A stretch of 64,000 bases of DNA from the NCBI GenBank assembly GCA_963823675.1, contig CAWGMT010000011.1, positions 744,001-808,000 of the forward strand, given 5' to 3'. The number at the start of each line of letters is the position of its first letter. The first letter of the stretch is position 1. The translations under genes and the position numbers were made by a program. The notes under the pieces are model-generated. The model did no database searches. It saw nothing but the letters and a program-made list of their open reading frames with translations, and had not been told where the DNA came from. Below are positions 10,370 through 20,071 of this stretch, in pieces. This DNA is from CAWGMT01 sp963823675 (GTDB taxonomy: Bacteria > Planctomycetota > Planctomycetia > Isosphaerales > Isosphaeraceae).

Positions 10370-13300
10370 ATGGGCGCTGAAGGCCATTTGCCCCGCGAGG
10401 GTGACACCGGCGGCACCACCGAGGAAGCGGAGCTGGCGCAGGTGCTGGAGTCGTACCTGGCCCAGCTCGAGGCTGGGCGGCCGGCAGATCCAGAGCGTCT
10501 GATCACCGCCCATCCGGAGCTGGCCCGGCCCCTGCGCGCCTGCTTGAAAGTCATGCACCTGGCCCAGGGCCTGGACCAGTCGGGGGAGCTGCCCATCGGG
10601 CCGCTCCCGGTCGATCCCGGCATTTTCGGGGCCGTGCCTGCGTTGGGCTCGAGCCGCCCTGACGGTGCTCTGGCCGGGTGAAGACGGACCGCCACGGGTG
10701 TTGCTGCCGGAACCGCCGGAGGAGGATTCGGAGATCGTGCGGACGCACTGCGATGACCTCTTGGCGTTACTGGGCGGTGCCGCCGGCCGCTATCAGGTGC
10801 TGGGTGAGATCGCCGCGGGGGCATGGGCATGGTGCTGAAGGCCCGCGACGCCGACCTGGGTCGGGACCTGGCCTTGAAGGTTTTGCTGGATCGGCACCGC
10901 GGCGATCAGGACGTAATTCGGCGTTTCGTCGAGGAAGCGCAGATCGGCGGCCAGCTCCAGCACCCGGGGATTGTGCCGGTCCACGAGCTGGGCACGCTCG
11001 CCGACCTGCGGCCGTTCTTCACCATGAAGCTAGTCAAGGGCCGCACCCTGGCGGCACTGTTGGCTGAACGGAACTTATTCGATCGTGCAAAGCACCCCCA
11101 CGCGAATGCTGGAGTGGTGACCCGTGGGAACGCCGTCGTGGGCGTTGTTCCCCCTCGCCCCTTTCGGGGAGAGGGTGCCCGAAGGGCGGGTGAGGGGGCT
11201 GGCGTGACGCGACAAGAACAGGAGGCTTTGAAACGCCACGAGAACCTTCCGCAAGCCGATTTTTCATCACCCCACCCCAACCCTCCCCCACCACGGGGGG
11301 AGGGCATTAGAAACTCCTCCCCCCTCGTGGGGGAGGACACACGTGGGGGGGCGGGAACAGCCAGCGACCTCCCCCGCTTCCTGTCGATCTTCGAAGCGGT
11401 CTGCCAGACGATGGCCTATGCCCATGCGCGGCGCGTGATCCACCGCGACCTGAAGCCGGCCAACGTGATGGTGGGTAACTTCGGCGAGGTGCAGGTGATG
11501 GACTGGGGCCTGGCCAAAGTGCTGGCCGAAGGGGGCATCGCCGACGAGGCAAGGGCCATGGGCAAGGCCGAAACGGCCATCCTGACCGTGCGGAGCGGCT
11601 CGGCGGGCAGCGGCAGTGAGTCGCAGGCGGGCAGCGTGCTGGGCACGCCGGCCTACATGGCGCCCGAGCAGGCAAGGGGCGACGTGGAGCAGATCGACGA
11701 GCGGGCCGACGTGTTTGGCCTGGGGGCGATCCTGTGTGAGATCCTCACGGGGCGGCCGCCCTATGTGGGATCGACGCGGGAAGAGATCCGCGACAAGGCC
11801 GCCCGGGGCGAGTTGACCGATGCCTTGCTACGGCTAGAAGCAAGCGGAGTGGACGGCGATCTGACCGGCCTTGCCCGTGACTGTCTGGCGGCGGCGCGGC
11901 ATCGACGGCCGCGAAACGCCGGCGCCGTGGTGCAGCGGGTCACGTCGTACCTGGCGGGGGTGCAGGAGCGGCTCAAGACAGCCGAGCTGGCGCGGGTCGA
12001 GGCGCAAGCCCGGGCCGAGGAGGAGACCAAGCGCCGGGCGGTGGCCGATGAGCTGGCGCGTGAGGCCCGGGCCCGGGCAGACGAGGAGCGGAAGCGACGG
12101 CGCACGACGGCGGCGCTGGCGGCATCGGTGCTGGCGTTCATGACGCTTGGGGGCCTCTCGGTCACGTACGTGCTCCAGCAGCGGCAGGCTCGCGCGGCGC
12201 GGGTCGAGCGCTTGCTGGCGCGGGCCGGCTTCCTCCGTGACGAGGCCCGCGCCCGGCCCGAAGACACGGTTGCCTGGGAAAAGGCCCGCGATGCTCTGGA
12301 CCAAGTGGAAGCTGCCCCCGACACCCGCGCGCGGCTCGATGGGCTCATGGCCGAAGTCCAAACGGGCCTGGCCGGCGCCGAACGGCTGGCGACGTTACGT
12401 CAGGCCTTAGTCAACATCCGAGCCAACCAGCAAGACGCGGGGGACGAAGTGACCGACCTGGCGTATGCGGAAGCGTTTCGAGCGGCGGGCGTGGACCTCG
12501 ATGCGCTCGCCCAGGCCGACGCGGCCGCCCAGATCCGCCGCCACTCAGCCGCGATCGTGATCGAGCTGGCGACGGCCCTCGATCACTGGTCTGAGGTTCG
12601 ACACCGCGGGCGTCGCCCAGCCGAGTCTTGGCTGAGGCCGTTGAAGGTATCCCGGCTGGCCGACCCTGATCCCTATCGGGACCGACTTCGCGGGCTGATC
12701 GCCGCCGCCGATCTCAAGGCGCACGCTGGCGAGCTGCGGACTCTGGCGAGCGCGCCTGACGCAGCCGACCTGCCCGCGGCCACGGCCCTGGTTCTGGCCG
12801 CCGCGCTGGCCCGAGCGGGCGCGACCGATGCCACGATCGTCGCGCTGCGCCGAGCGGTCGCGTGGTACCCCGAGGATGTCTGGCTGAACTGGAGCCTGGC
12901 GGGAATTCTGGCGCATGCCCGGCCGCCGCGCCGGGAGGAAGCCCTGGGCTATTACCGGGCGGCCCGATCGTTGCGGCCGGAGACCGCGCACGCCCTGGCA
13001 CATCATCTGGAAGGCATGGGCAAGAGCGAGGAGGCCGAGACCGTCTTCCGCGATCTCATTCACAAGCGACCCGATGACGCATCACATCTTGTCTGCTATG
13101 GAATTCACCTCCAGGAGCGGGGCCGGGCCAACGAGGCCTGGCCGCTGCTGGAGCGGGCCGTCACCGCCGGTCGGGAGGCTATCTGCGCGCGCCCGACAAC
13201 TTTCGCGCCCGCATACACCTGGGGCTCGCCCTGCGTGCCCACGGAGGGCTGAAAGAGGCGGTGGCCCAATTTCGCGAAGCGATCCGGCTCAAACCCGACA

Positions 13301-14895
13301 GCTACGGGGCCCACCTTGACCTCGGCAACGCGCTGCATGGCCAGGGAAAGCTCGATGAGGCGATCGCCGAATACCGGGAGGCGATCCGGCTCGAGCCCGA
13401 CTCTGCCGAGCCCCACATGAACCTCGGCGTGGCCCTGAGTTACCAGGGGAAGGTCGAGGAAGCAATCGCAGAGCACAGGGAGGCGATCCGGCTCAAGCCC
13501 GATTACGCGACGGCCCATCACGACCTCGGTGCCGCCCTGCACGAGCAAGGAACACTCGACGAGGCAGTGGCCGAATTTCGCGAGGCGTTGCAGCTCAAGC
13601 CCGACTACGCCAATGCCCACGCCAACCTCGGTGCCACCCTGTGCGAGCAAGGAAAGCTCGACGAGGGAGTGGCCGAATTACGCGGGGCGTTGCGGCTCAA
13701 GCCCAAACTCGCCGATGCCCACGCCAACCTCGGCGTCGCCCTCCACAAGCAGGCGAGGTTCGACGAGGCGGTGGCCGAATTTCGCGAGGCGCTGCGGCTC
13801 AAGCCCGACGACGCCAATGCCCACACCAACCTCGGCATCGAATTGCGTGACCAAGGGAAGCTGAATGAGGCCATCGGCGAATTCCGCACCGCAATCCGGT
13901 ACAGGCCCGGCCACGCCGAGGCCCACTGCGAGCTCGGCGTCGCGCTGTACGCCCAGGGTAAGCCCGAGCAGGCAGTGACCGAATTACGCGAGGCGCTGCG
14001 GCTCAAGCCCGACAGCTTTGAAGCCCACAACGGCCTGGCGCGATCCTCTGTGATGTCAGGCATGACTACGATGGGGCGATCGTCCATTTCCGCGCGGCCG
14101 TCCGCCTCAGGCCCAACGCCGCCGCCGTCCGGCACAACCTCGGCACCGCCTTCACCATGCAGGGGAAGGTGGAAGAAGGGATCGCCGAATTCCGCGCGGC
14201 GATCCGGCTCAAGCCTGACGACGTCCAGGCCCACAACCACCTCGGCGTCACCCTTCGCTCCCGCGGCGAATTCACCGAGGCAATCGCCGAATTGCGGCAA
14301 GGCTCGCGACCTGGCCAAGACCGATGCGGCACTCGCCCGGCAGATTGAACAAGATCTAATCGCCACCGAGCAGCAGGCACTGATCGCGTGCGCTCCCAAC
14401 GGTCCTCTCCGGCAAGCGCAAGCCGGCCGATGCCGCCGAATCACTCGGTTTCGCCCGGCTGTGCTACGATAGGAAACTCCACGGAGCTTCGGCCCGAATG
14501 TGGACCGACGCATTCCAGGCCGAGCCAAAGCTGGCCGGCGACATGCAAGCTGGGAACCGCTACAACGCCGCCTGCGCCGCGGCGCTGGCTGGCTCGGGCC
14601 AGGGCAAGGATAACCCGCCGCTCGACGCGCCCAGCAAGGCACGCTGGCGCAGGCAGGCCATCGACTGGCTCAAGGCCGACCTGGCGGCATGGTCGAAGAT
14701 GCTGGAAAAGGGCCCGCCCGCGGTCGCGAATCCATCTCGGAGACGCTAAAGCACTGGAAAGCCGACGCCGACCTTGCTGGCCTGAGGGACGCGGCGTTGC
14801 TGGCCAAGCTCAACGAAGACGAGCAAAAAGCTTGCCGGGCACTCTGGGCCGACGTGGACGCGCTCTTGAAGAAGGCCTCAGATGGCAAACCGTGA
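10370..14895 (+). CDS. Ser/Thr protein kinase with TPR tail (frameshifted, repeat insert in kinase domain)
   Basis: The ATG at 10370 follows GGAGGAGAG. An acidic N-terminal region leads into a Pkn-type kinase: glycine loop near 10815 (broken by loss of one G in a G-run), VK-type lysine in LALKVLL, HRDLKPANVMVG, DWG in place of DFG, and GTPAYMAPEQA. A coiled segment with a membrane helix (AALAASVLAFMTLGGLSVTYVL, 12113-12170) separates it from at least ten TPR units (R-E-A-I-R-L-K-P-D repeats) and a Lys-rich end. Shifts are needed near 10660, 10815, 13185, 14050, 14295, 14390 and 14735. Between hinge and HRD lies an extra segment of about 100 residues made of palindromic repeat DNA. It probably signals to or with the adjacent sigma factor. 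Confidence 0.8.
11071..11370 (+). repeat. In-frame palindromic repeat insert inside kinase CDS
   Basis: The segment contains three GC-rich hairpins: 11152-11175 (loop tttc), 11281-11304 and 11316-11336. It is translated without a stop into Pro/Arg/Gly-rich sequence such as PHPNPPPPRGEG, unlike kinase sequence. The second kinase in this window has only a short linker at the same site, between hinge and catalytic loop. Length is close to a multiple of three, so the frame is kept. Exact borders are by eye. Confidence 0.7.
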
Positions 14896-14990
14896 GCGTG
14901 GTTAAACTATGACGTGAATGACGGGGACCGAGTCGTGAATGTTCTTCGTGTCCTCACGAAAACGACGAATCAAACGCAGGAGGAACCACT

Positions 14991-15245
14991 GTGAAAGCCG
15001 TGACCTGGACGGAAAACGCCTCGTGGGACGAGGTGCTGCGCCAGGCGTCCGAAGAAGACGTGATTGTCATGCGTGACGGACATCCTCTTGTCCGGATGAC
15101 ACCGTTCGATGAAGATGATCTCGCTTGGTGTGCACGAGAGCGCGACCCCGCGTTTCTGGAGTTGCTCGCAAGAGCACGGCGACAGGTCGAGCAACGTAAG
15201 ACCGTAAGCCACGAGAACTTGAAGCGGGAATTGGGTCTCGAGTAG
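14991..15245 (+). CDS. Phd/YefM-like antitoxin, orphan
   Basis: An 84-residue protein starting with GTG at 14991, six bases after a strong AGGAGGA (14978-14984). The sequence has the length and layout of Phd/YefM antitoxins: an N-terminal beta-strand region (KAVTWTENASWDEVLRQA), then VIVMRDGHPLVRMTPF, which matches the usual 'v-v-i-t-r-n-g-k-p-v-a' stretch, and a charged C-terminal helix. These proteins bind operator DNA as dimers and neutralise a toxin through the C-terminal tail. The following 360 bases contain no recognisable PIN, RelE or Doc toxin, so it is either an orphan or its toxin has decayed. Confidence 0.65.
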   Translation: MKAVTWTENASWDEVLRQASEEDVIVMRDGHPLVRMTPFDEDDLAWCARERDPAFLELLARARRQVEQRKTVSHENLKRELGLE

Positions 15246-15610
15246 GAATGTCGGACGGTCTTACTCCGATCCCTCTACGCCTGCGTCAAACCTACGTTGC
15301 GTCTCGGTCGTCGTTGCCACCTCGACGGCATCCGCGTCGTTGCCGACGACGAGTTATTCCAGATTGGCCACCCAGCGAGCGTAGGCGTCGAGACCGCGAA
15401 AACGGGACGTCGCGATCGACATGTCCCAACCAGTCCCATTTTTCCTGGTCAAGAATTCGTCGTCGATTGCGTCGCACGCGGCGAGACGGCAGGGGAACCC
15501 TTCCCCAAAGCTGCAATAGGCTGCAATAGGCTGCGAACTCGGAGGAACGGATGCTCGCGATTCGGCTTCCTCCCTCGCCTTTGGGAGAGGTCCCGACAGT
15601 CGCTGGCTCG
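15246..15610. other. Gene-free region with repeat copy
   Basis: No convincing gene follows the antitoxin; short open frames here are Arg-rich and lack family features. A 10-base tandem repeat (tgcaataggc, about 2.5 copies) lies around 15510-15533 and the second copy of the dispersed hairpin repeat at 15542-15599. The region may be a decayed toxin gene, but no homologous segment can be pointed to. Confidence 0.5.
15542..15599. repeat. Dispersed GC-rich hairpin repeat, copy 2
   Basis: Related to 2099-2158 (shared ggaacggat, ttcggcttcc and gggagaggtccc blocks). It ends about 12 bases before the stop codon of the minus-strand cytochrome gene, so it could also act as that gene's 3' hairpin. Confidence 0.65.
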
Positions 15611-18600
15611 TCACTTCATCGTCGCCAGGAATTCCAGCAGGTCGGCAACCTGCTGCGCGGTCAGGTCGCGGAGCAACAGGTCCGGCATCAGCGAGCGCGA
15701 CTGGGGCACGAGCCGCTCGACGTCTCCTGCCGGGACGCGGACAGTCTTCCCCTGGTTGTCCTTGAGCACAACGGACTGGCCGTTCCTTTCGGCCACCAGT
15801 CCAGTGAGCACGCGGCCGTTCTTGGTCTCCACGAGGTACGCGACGTACTGAGGCTCGATCGTTTTCGAGGGATCGAGGATCTGTTCGAGCAACGCGGCCT
15901 TACCGTACTTGGCCCCAATCCTGGTCAGGTCGGGGCCGACGTTCTCCCCGACGTTGCGGGCCTTGTGGCAGTTCTTGCACTGGGCAGCGGCATTGCTGGC
16001 GAAGACTTCGCGACCCCGGCTGGCATCACCCCGGAGAGCGAGGATCGCCGATCGGTCCACCACGTCGCCCAGCCGGTTGAGCCGCTCGCTCGGGGGAACA
16101 AACCGCTCGAAGAGGTCGCGGATTTCAACTTGCGGGCTGTCGCGGATGATCGCGAGCACCTCGCGCTGCAACGACTCGGAAGCCTCGCGCCTTTCGAAGA
16201 GCGAAAGCAGCATCAACGCTCCCCGCGTTGACGAAGTCAGTCGCCGGACAGCCGCCGCCCGGGCTGGCCCGGGCAAGCGATCGGCAACGCGGAGTGACTC
16301 GAGCGCTGCTCGGTCCTCCGCTTCCGCACGAGCCAGCCCGCCGCCGGGATCGCTAGCTGCTGACCTCGGCATTCGCGCGATCCAGTCGTGGATCATCCGG
16401 CTGGCGCGCTCGTCGACCTGCGTCGAGCCGACGCGCGGCATTCTGCCGGCGCCGAGTTTGGATACGCGGTAGTACAAGACCGAACCCGTCGGATCGCCGG
16501 GCGCGATGATCCGAGCACCGGCAATGCTAAATGTCCCCTGGATCGGCCTGACGTCGACCATCCTGGTATCGGCCAGCGGCACGTTGTAACCGAGCGCGAT
16601 ATTGGCTGCGCCGCCCGCATTGAACTGGTGGCAGTGGCGCAGTTCGTTTCGAGATAGGATCGCGCCCGGCGATCGAGGTCGGCCGACGCGTCGTAGGGGT
16701 TGACGAGCCTTGGCAGCCTTTCCGGGTCGGGCGTCCATGCGAGGAGCCCCAATCCGTGCAGCGTCGCGAGCTGGTTTCGACCGCCCTCCTGCGCCTTGTT
16801 GATCTGATATGCGTTCACGCCGAGAGGTGATGCCGATTGAATCCCGAACATCGAGGTCTTCTTCTCGACCCAGGGGTTGTGGCACAGGACGCACTCCGAG
16901 CGGGAGTAGACCCGGTAGCTCCGGTCGCGAGGTCCCGATGCCGTCGTCGCGAATGTCAGTGTCGTACCCTGGGCGCCGACCAGCTCGGCATCGGTCTCTT
17001 CGTCGTTCCACACATAGGAATATGGCCGCCAGGAGTCAGTTTCCAGGTGGAGAATCTGGGTTTCCACGCGGCGACGCCTTCGTCGCTTGCCTGGCTCGGC
17101 GTCGATCGAGACAGTGCGGACAAGCACGGCGCCGTCGGGAAACTTCCAATTGCCTTGCTGGTCAAGAACGATGTGTCCCGTGCCGGGAATTGCCAGAAAC
17201 CGCTCGGCGGTCGCGCGATCGGACCAGAGCTCGGAATTGACCGAGTAGGGAACGACGCCCGCTGCGGGCTGGTGGTCGCGCGTCGAGGCGAAGAGGCCGG
17301 TCTGGCTGAGCGTCCGCGGAAAGTCGTTCGTGGTCCTTGCGGCCGGATTGGGCACCAGACGATAGATCTGGTGAGTCCGATCGTGGTCGACCTGATAGAG
17401 CTCGCCGCCGTTCGTCTCGCCGAATGCGACCAGGTGCAAGGGAGTGCGGGCCAGCTCACGCTGCCAGATGATCGTTCCGCCCTGATATCGAAGGCCCCAG
17501 ACCGTCCCGGTCTGAAAGTCGCCGTAGATGTAGGTACCGGCCAATTCGGGAAGCCTTGCGCCGCGATAGACGTATCCGCCGGTGATCGAAGCGGCCTCGG
17601 AGTGGGGATGGGCCTTGGTCGGGGGCAAGATCGGTGCAGGCCCTCGCCGCCCTTCAACGTGCACCGGTTGCGGCCCTTCCATCACGCTCCAGCCGTAGTT
17701 CCCGCCCCGCTCGACTTTCTCGATCATCTCCCAGAGTTCCCAGCCGACGTCGCCGACCCACAATTCGCCGGTAGTTCGGTCAACGCTCATTTTCCAGGGA
17801 TTGCGAAAGCCGAAAGCCCAGATCTCAGGCCGGGCGCCCTTGACGTTGATGAACGGGTTGTCGACCGGAACGCGATAGGCCTTGCCAGGATCGGCATGGT
17901 CAATATCGATTCGGAGGACGCTCGACAGCAAGTCCGAGCAGTCCTGGCCGGTCAACTTGGTATCCGGGGGCGACGGGCCCGCACCATCGCCGGTGGATAT
18001 GTAGAGATATCCTTCATTGCCGAAGACCAGGCAGCCGCCGTTATGCCCCCCCGACCAGAACGTCAGGAAGACCTTCTCACTCCGCGAATCGATGACCGGA
18101 GGATCGGTCCCGCTCACGGTGAATCGTGAGACAACCGACCCGTCCGGCACGTCGTTCTTGAGAGCGTAGCAGACATAGATATATCGGTTTACATTGAAAC
18201 GTGGATGACAGACGAGCCCATAGAACATGGTGAGCTCAGGATGGAGCTTGGCGACGTCCAGTGCGAGATCGGCCTGCTTGCAGTTCGGGTCGTCGCGGAA
18301 CGAGTAGATTCGGCCCTTCAGCTCGCCCAGGAAGAGGCGGTCGGTTCCCGGGGCGCGGACCAGCACGACCGGAGACTCGAACTTCAGGCCAGGGAAGGCT
18401 TGCACGACGGTGTATGGAGGTGGGGGATCAGGCGTTCCCCTGAGCCTGGAGCCGACCCAGGGGACGCGGCGAGCGACTTGCGCGCCGTCGCCTGCGCCTC
18501 CCGGGGGGGATGCACATCCAGCCGGCGCAATCTCAGTCGCTCTGGTGACAGCCGCTCCGGCAACCTTCGCGCCGGGAATGAGGCCCTCGGGACGCAGGCA

Positions 18601-18696
18601 GATCCCGAGCAACCAGACGACAACAAATGCGCGACGGTACCAAACCATCACTGGTGACACGCGGGCCGCCTCACGGAGTTGCCTTTTAAATTCCAT
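15611..18696 (-). CDS. Secreted PQQ-type sugar dehydrogenase-like / c-type cytochrome fusion (one frameshift)
   Basis: About 1,028 residues. After an RR-containing signal peptide (AFVVVWLLGICL; an alternative ATG at 18648 begins right at it) comes a glucose/sorbosone dehydrogenase-like propeller, including GHNGGCLVFGNEGYLYIS, EIWAFGFRNPWKMS and LWVGDVGW. The middle has heme motif CVLCH and a second CAHCH motif that is broken by loss of one base near 16650. The C-terminus is the planctomycete heme-binding domain with CKNCHKARNVGENVGPDL. Expected role: periplasmic oxidation of a sugar or alcohol with electrons passed to the attached cytochromes. Its start overlaps the end of the upstream cNMP-binding gene by 11 bases, suggesting translational coupling. 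Confidence 0.85.
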
Positions 18697-19219
18697 GTTC
18701 CTCGAACAGGCGAGTCCGGAACCCGGCCCACTCGCTTCGTCTTACCGGTTCGCTGGAGTGCTGGGAAATCCGCTGCGTGAAGAGCTTGTCGATCAGGTCG
18801 AATCGTTCGGAAAGCGCGCGAACGACCGCCAGGGCGAGCGCTTCGGCCGCCTGGGGATTCGCGCGGCGCAACGATTCATGGGCCGGGTGATAGAGCGAGA
18901 GAATCCAGACTTCCGAGGTGGCACGCACGGTAACCGTGGGAGGCGTGGGTCGGAAGAACGAAGTTGTGCCGAACACCGTGGGTGCGTTCAGCGGGATGAT
19001 CAATTCACGGTGGCCATTACTAAATCCGCGCTCCACCGCGGCAGTTCCTTCGATCAGAAAAGTCAAGTGGTCGTTTGGTTGCCCCTGCGCCAGCAAAGTT
19101 GCACCGGCCGAGGCTCTCGCCTCCACCAGAGCTTCACAGATCGCCTTCTTGATCTCGAGGTCGACTTCCGCGAGCCAGGGAGCAGTCATGAACCGTTCGG
19201 TCGCTTTTTCATCAATCAT
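18686..19219 (-). CDS. Cyclic-nucleotide-binding domain protein (Crp-like, no HTH)
   Basis: A 177-residue protein from ATG 19219 (AAAGG six bases upstream); the longer TTG form adds six residues. It carries one cNMP-binding beta-roll: ATLLAQGQPNDHLTFLIEGTAAV followed by PLNAPTVFGTTSFF. The phosphate-binding cassette is degenerate, since the usual R-(S/T)-A-(S/T) is replaced by F-R-P-T. A helical tail follows, but no helix-turn-helix is seen, so it is more likely a sensor or partner than a DNA-binding regulator. It sits between a membrane protein and the cytochrome/GSDH gene on the same strand with overlapping ends, consistent with one transcript. Confidence 0.75.
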   Translation of the reverse strand: MIDEKATERFMTAPWLAEVDLEIKKAICEALVEARASAGATLLAQGQPNDHLTFLIEGTAAVERGFSNGHRELIIPLNAPTVFGTTSFFRPTPPTVTVRATSEVWILSLYHPAHESLRRANPQAAEALALAVVRALSERFDLIDKLFTQRISQHSSEPVRRSEWAGFRTRLFEEHGI

Positions 19220-19868
19220 CGGCCAACCTTTTGTCAAGCGCGGATCGTGTCGTCGAGGCCGATCGCGACAGTCTGCCGGCAGGCCCGACGCACGTATCCG
19301 AGCGTGGGAGAGGATGCAGATTCATACCGAATGATCTTATCCGATTCAATCGCAATGCGCAGAGTGCACGGATGGATCGCGCGGTCGATGACGGCGAGTT
19401 CCCGGAGCGCCATGGGAGTGGTCGAGGGACGATCAAAGCAGCTTCGATAAGCGGGAGCGAGGGGTGGCCAAGCCCTAAGCGACACCGAGTAGCGGCAAAA
19501 TGACCTTCGAGATGATGTCGGTCATGAATGACATAGCCCAAGGCGACATCGAACCCAACAGCGACCACGCTGAGGATTACCGCCAGTTTCAGCGCCGCCC
19601 GCATCCGCCGCCGATTGTCGGGGCCCTTATCCCAACCGTCCAGCGGCGGCCAATCGAGCCCGACCGATTTACCACACGCCAATCCCAATGCAATCATCAG
19701 CATCGATAAGATCGCGCCCTCCGCGACACCCTCCGCGATCTGCGGCTGCAGACTCTCCAAGCTGGGCTTGCCCCGCATTTGTCTCAGAAAGTGGACACTG
19801 TACGGAATCACAAGGATCGACGCCACGACGGAGGCGACCCAGAGCAATCCCCGGGAATCCAGGTTCAT
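19212..19868 (-). CDS. Membrane protein, possibly truncated CPBP-like
   Basis: Starts at ATG 19868 (or 19877, in frame). The first 120 residues contain three hydrophobic helices: LLWVASVVASILVIPYSVHF, AILSMLMIALGLACG and LKLAVILSVVAVGFDVALGY. The N-terminal layout resembles CPBP-family membrane proteases, but no E-E-x-x-x-R motif is seen. After about residue 125 the sequence turns Arg/Ser-rich and loses hydrophobicity, so a frameshift near 19500 or truncation is likely. Function unknown. Its end overlaps the start of the cNMP-binding gene. Confidence 0.5.
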   Translation of the reverse strand: MNLDSRGLLWVASVVASILVIPYSVHFLRQMRGKPSLESLQPQIAEGVAEGAILSMLMIALGLACGKSVGLDWPPLDGWDKGPDNRRRMRAALKLAVILSVVAVGFDVALGYVIHDRHHLEGHFAATRCRLGLGHPSLPLIEAALIVPRPLPWRSGNSPSSTARSIRALCALRLNRIRSFGMNLHPLPRSDTCVGPAGRLSRSASTTRSALDKRLADD

Positions 19869-20071
19869 TCTTCCCATTCTGCGGAATGGTGGGATTGCGA
19901 ACTCTGTCCGCGAGCGACGCGTTGTGTCGGAAGCCGATCCGGCCCTGGGGTCGAATCGGCCGGATGTTGGGTTCCGCGATGCCGATGGAATGCAGAGAGG
20001 AGACGGGTCTGAGCGATCCGAGCTCCGCGTAATTGCACGACACGGACGACTTCGCGGCAGGAGGGAGCGCC

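Noticed and set aside
13605..14642. 345-codon minus-strand frame over the TPR region
   Set aside because: Periodic because the TPR repeats are periodic; no independent motif.
15248..15529. Open frame after the antitoxin as its toxin
   Set aside because: Arg-rich composition, no ribosome site of note, and no PIN, RelE or Doc residues.
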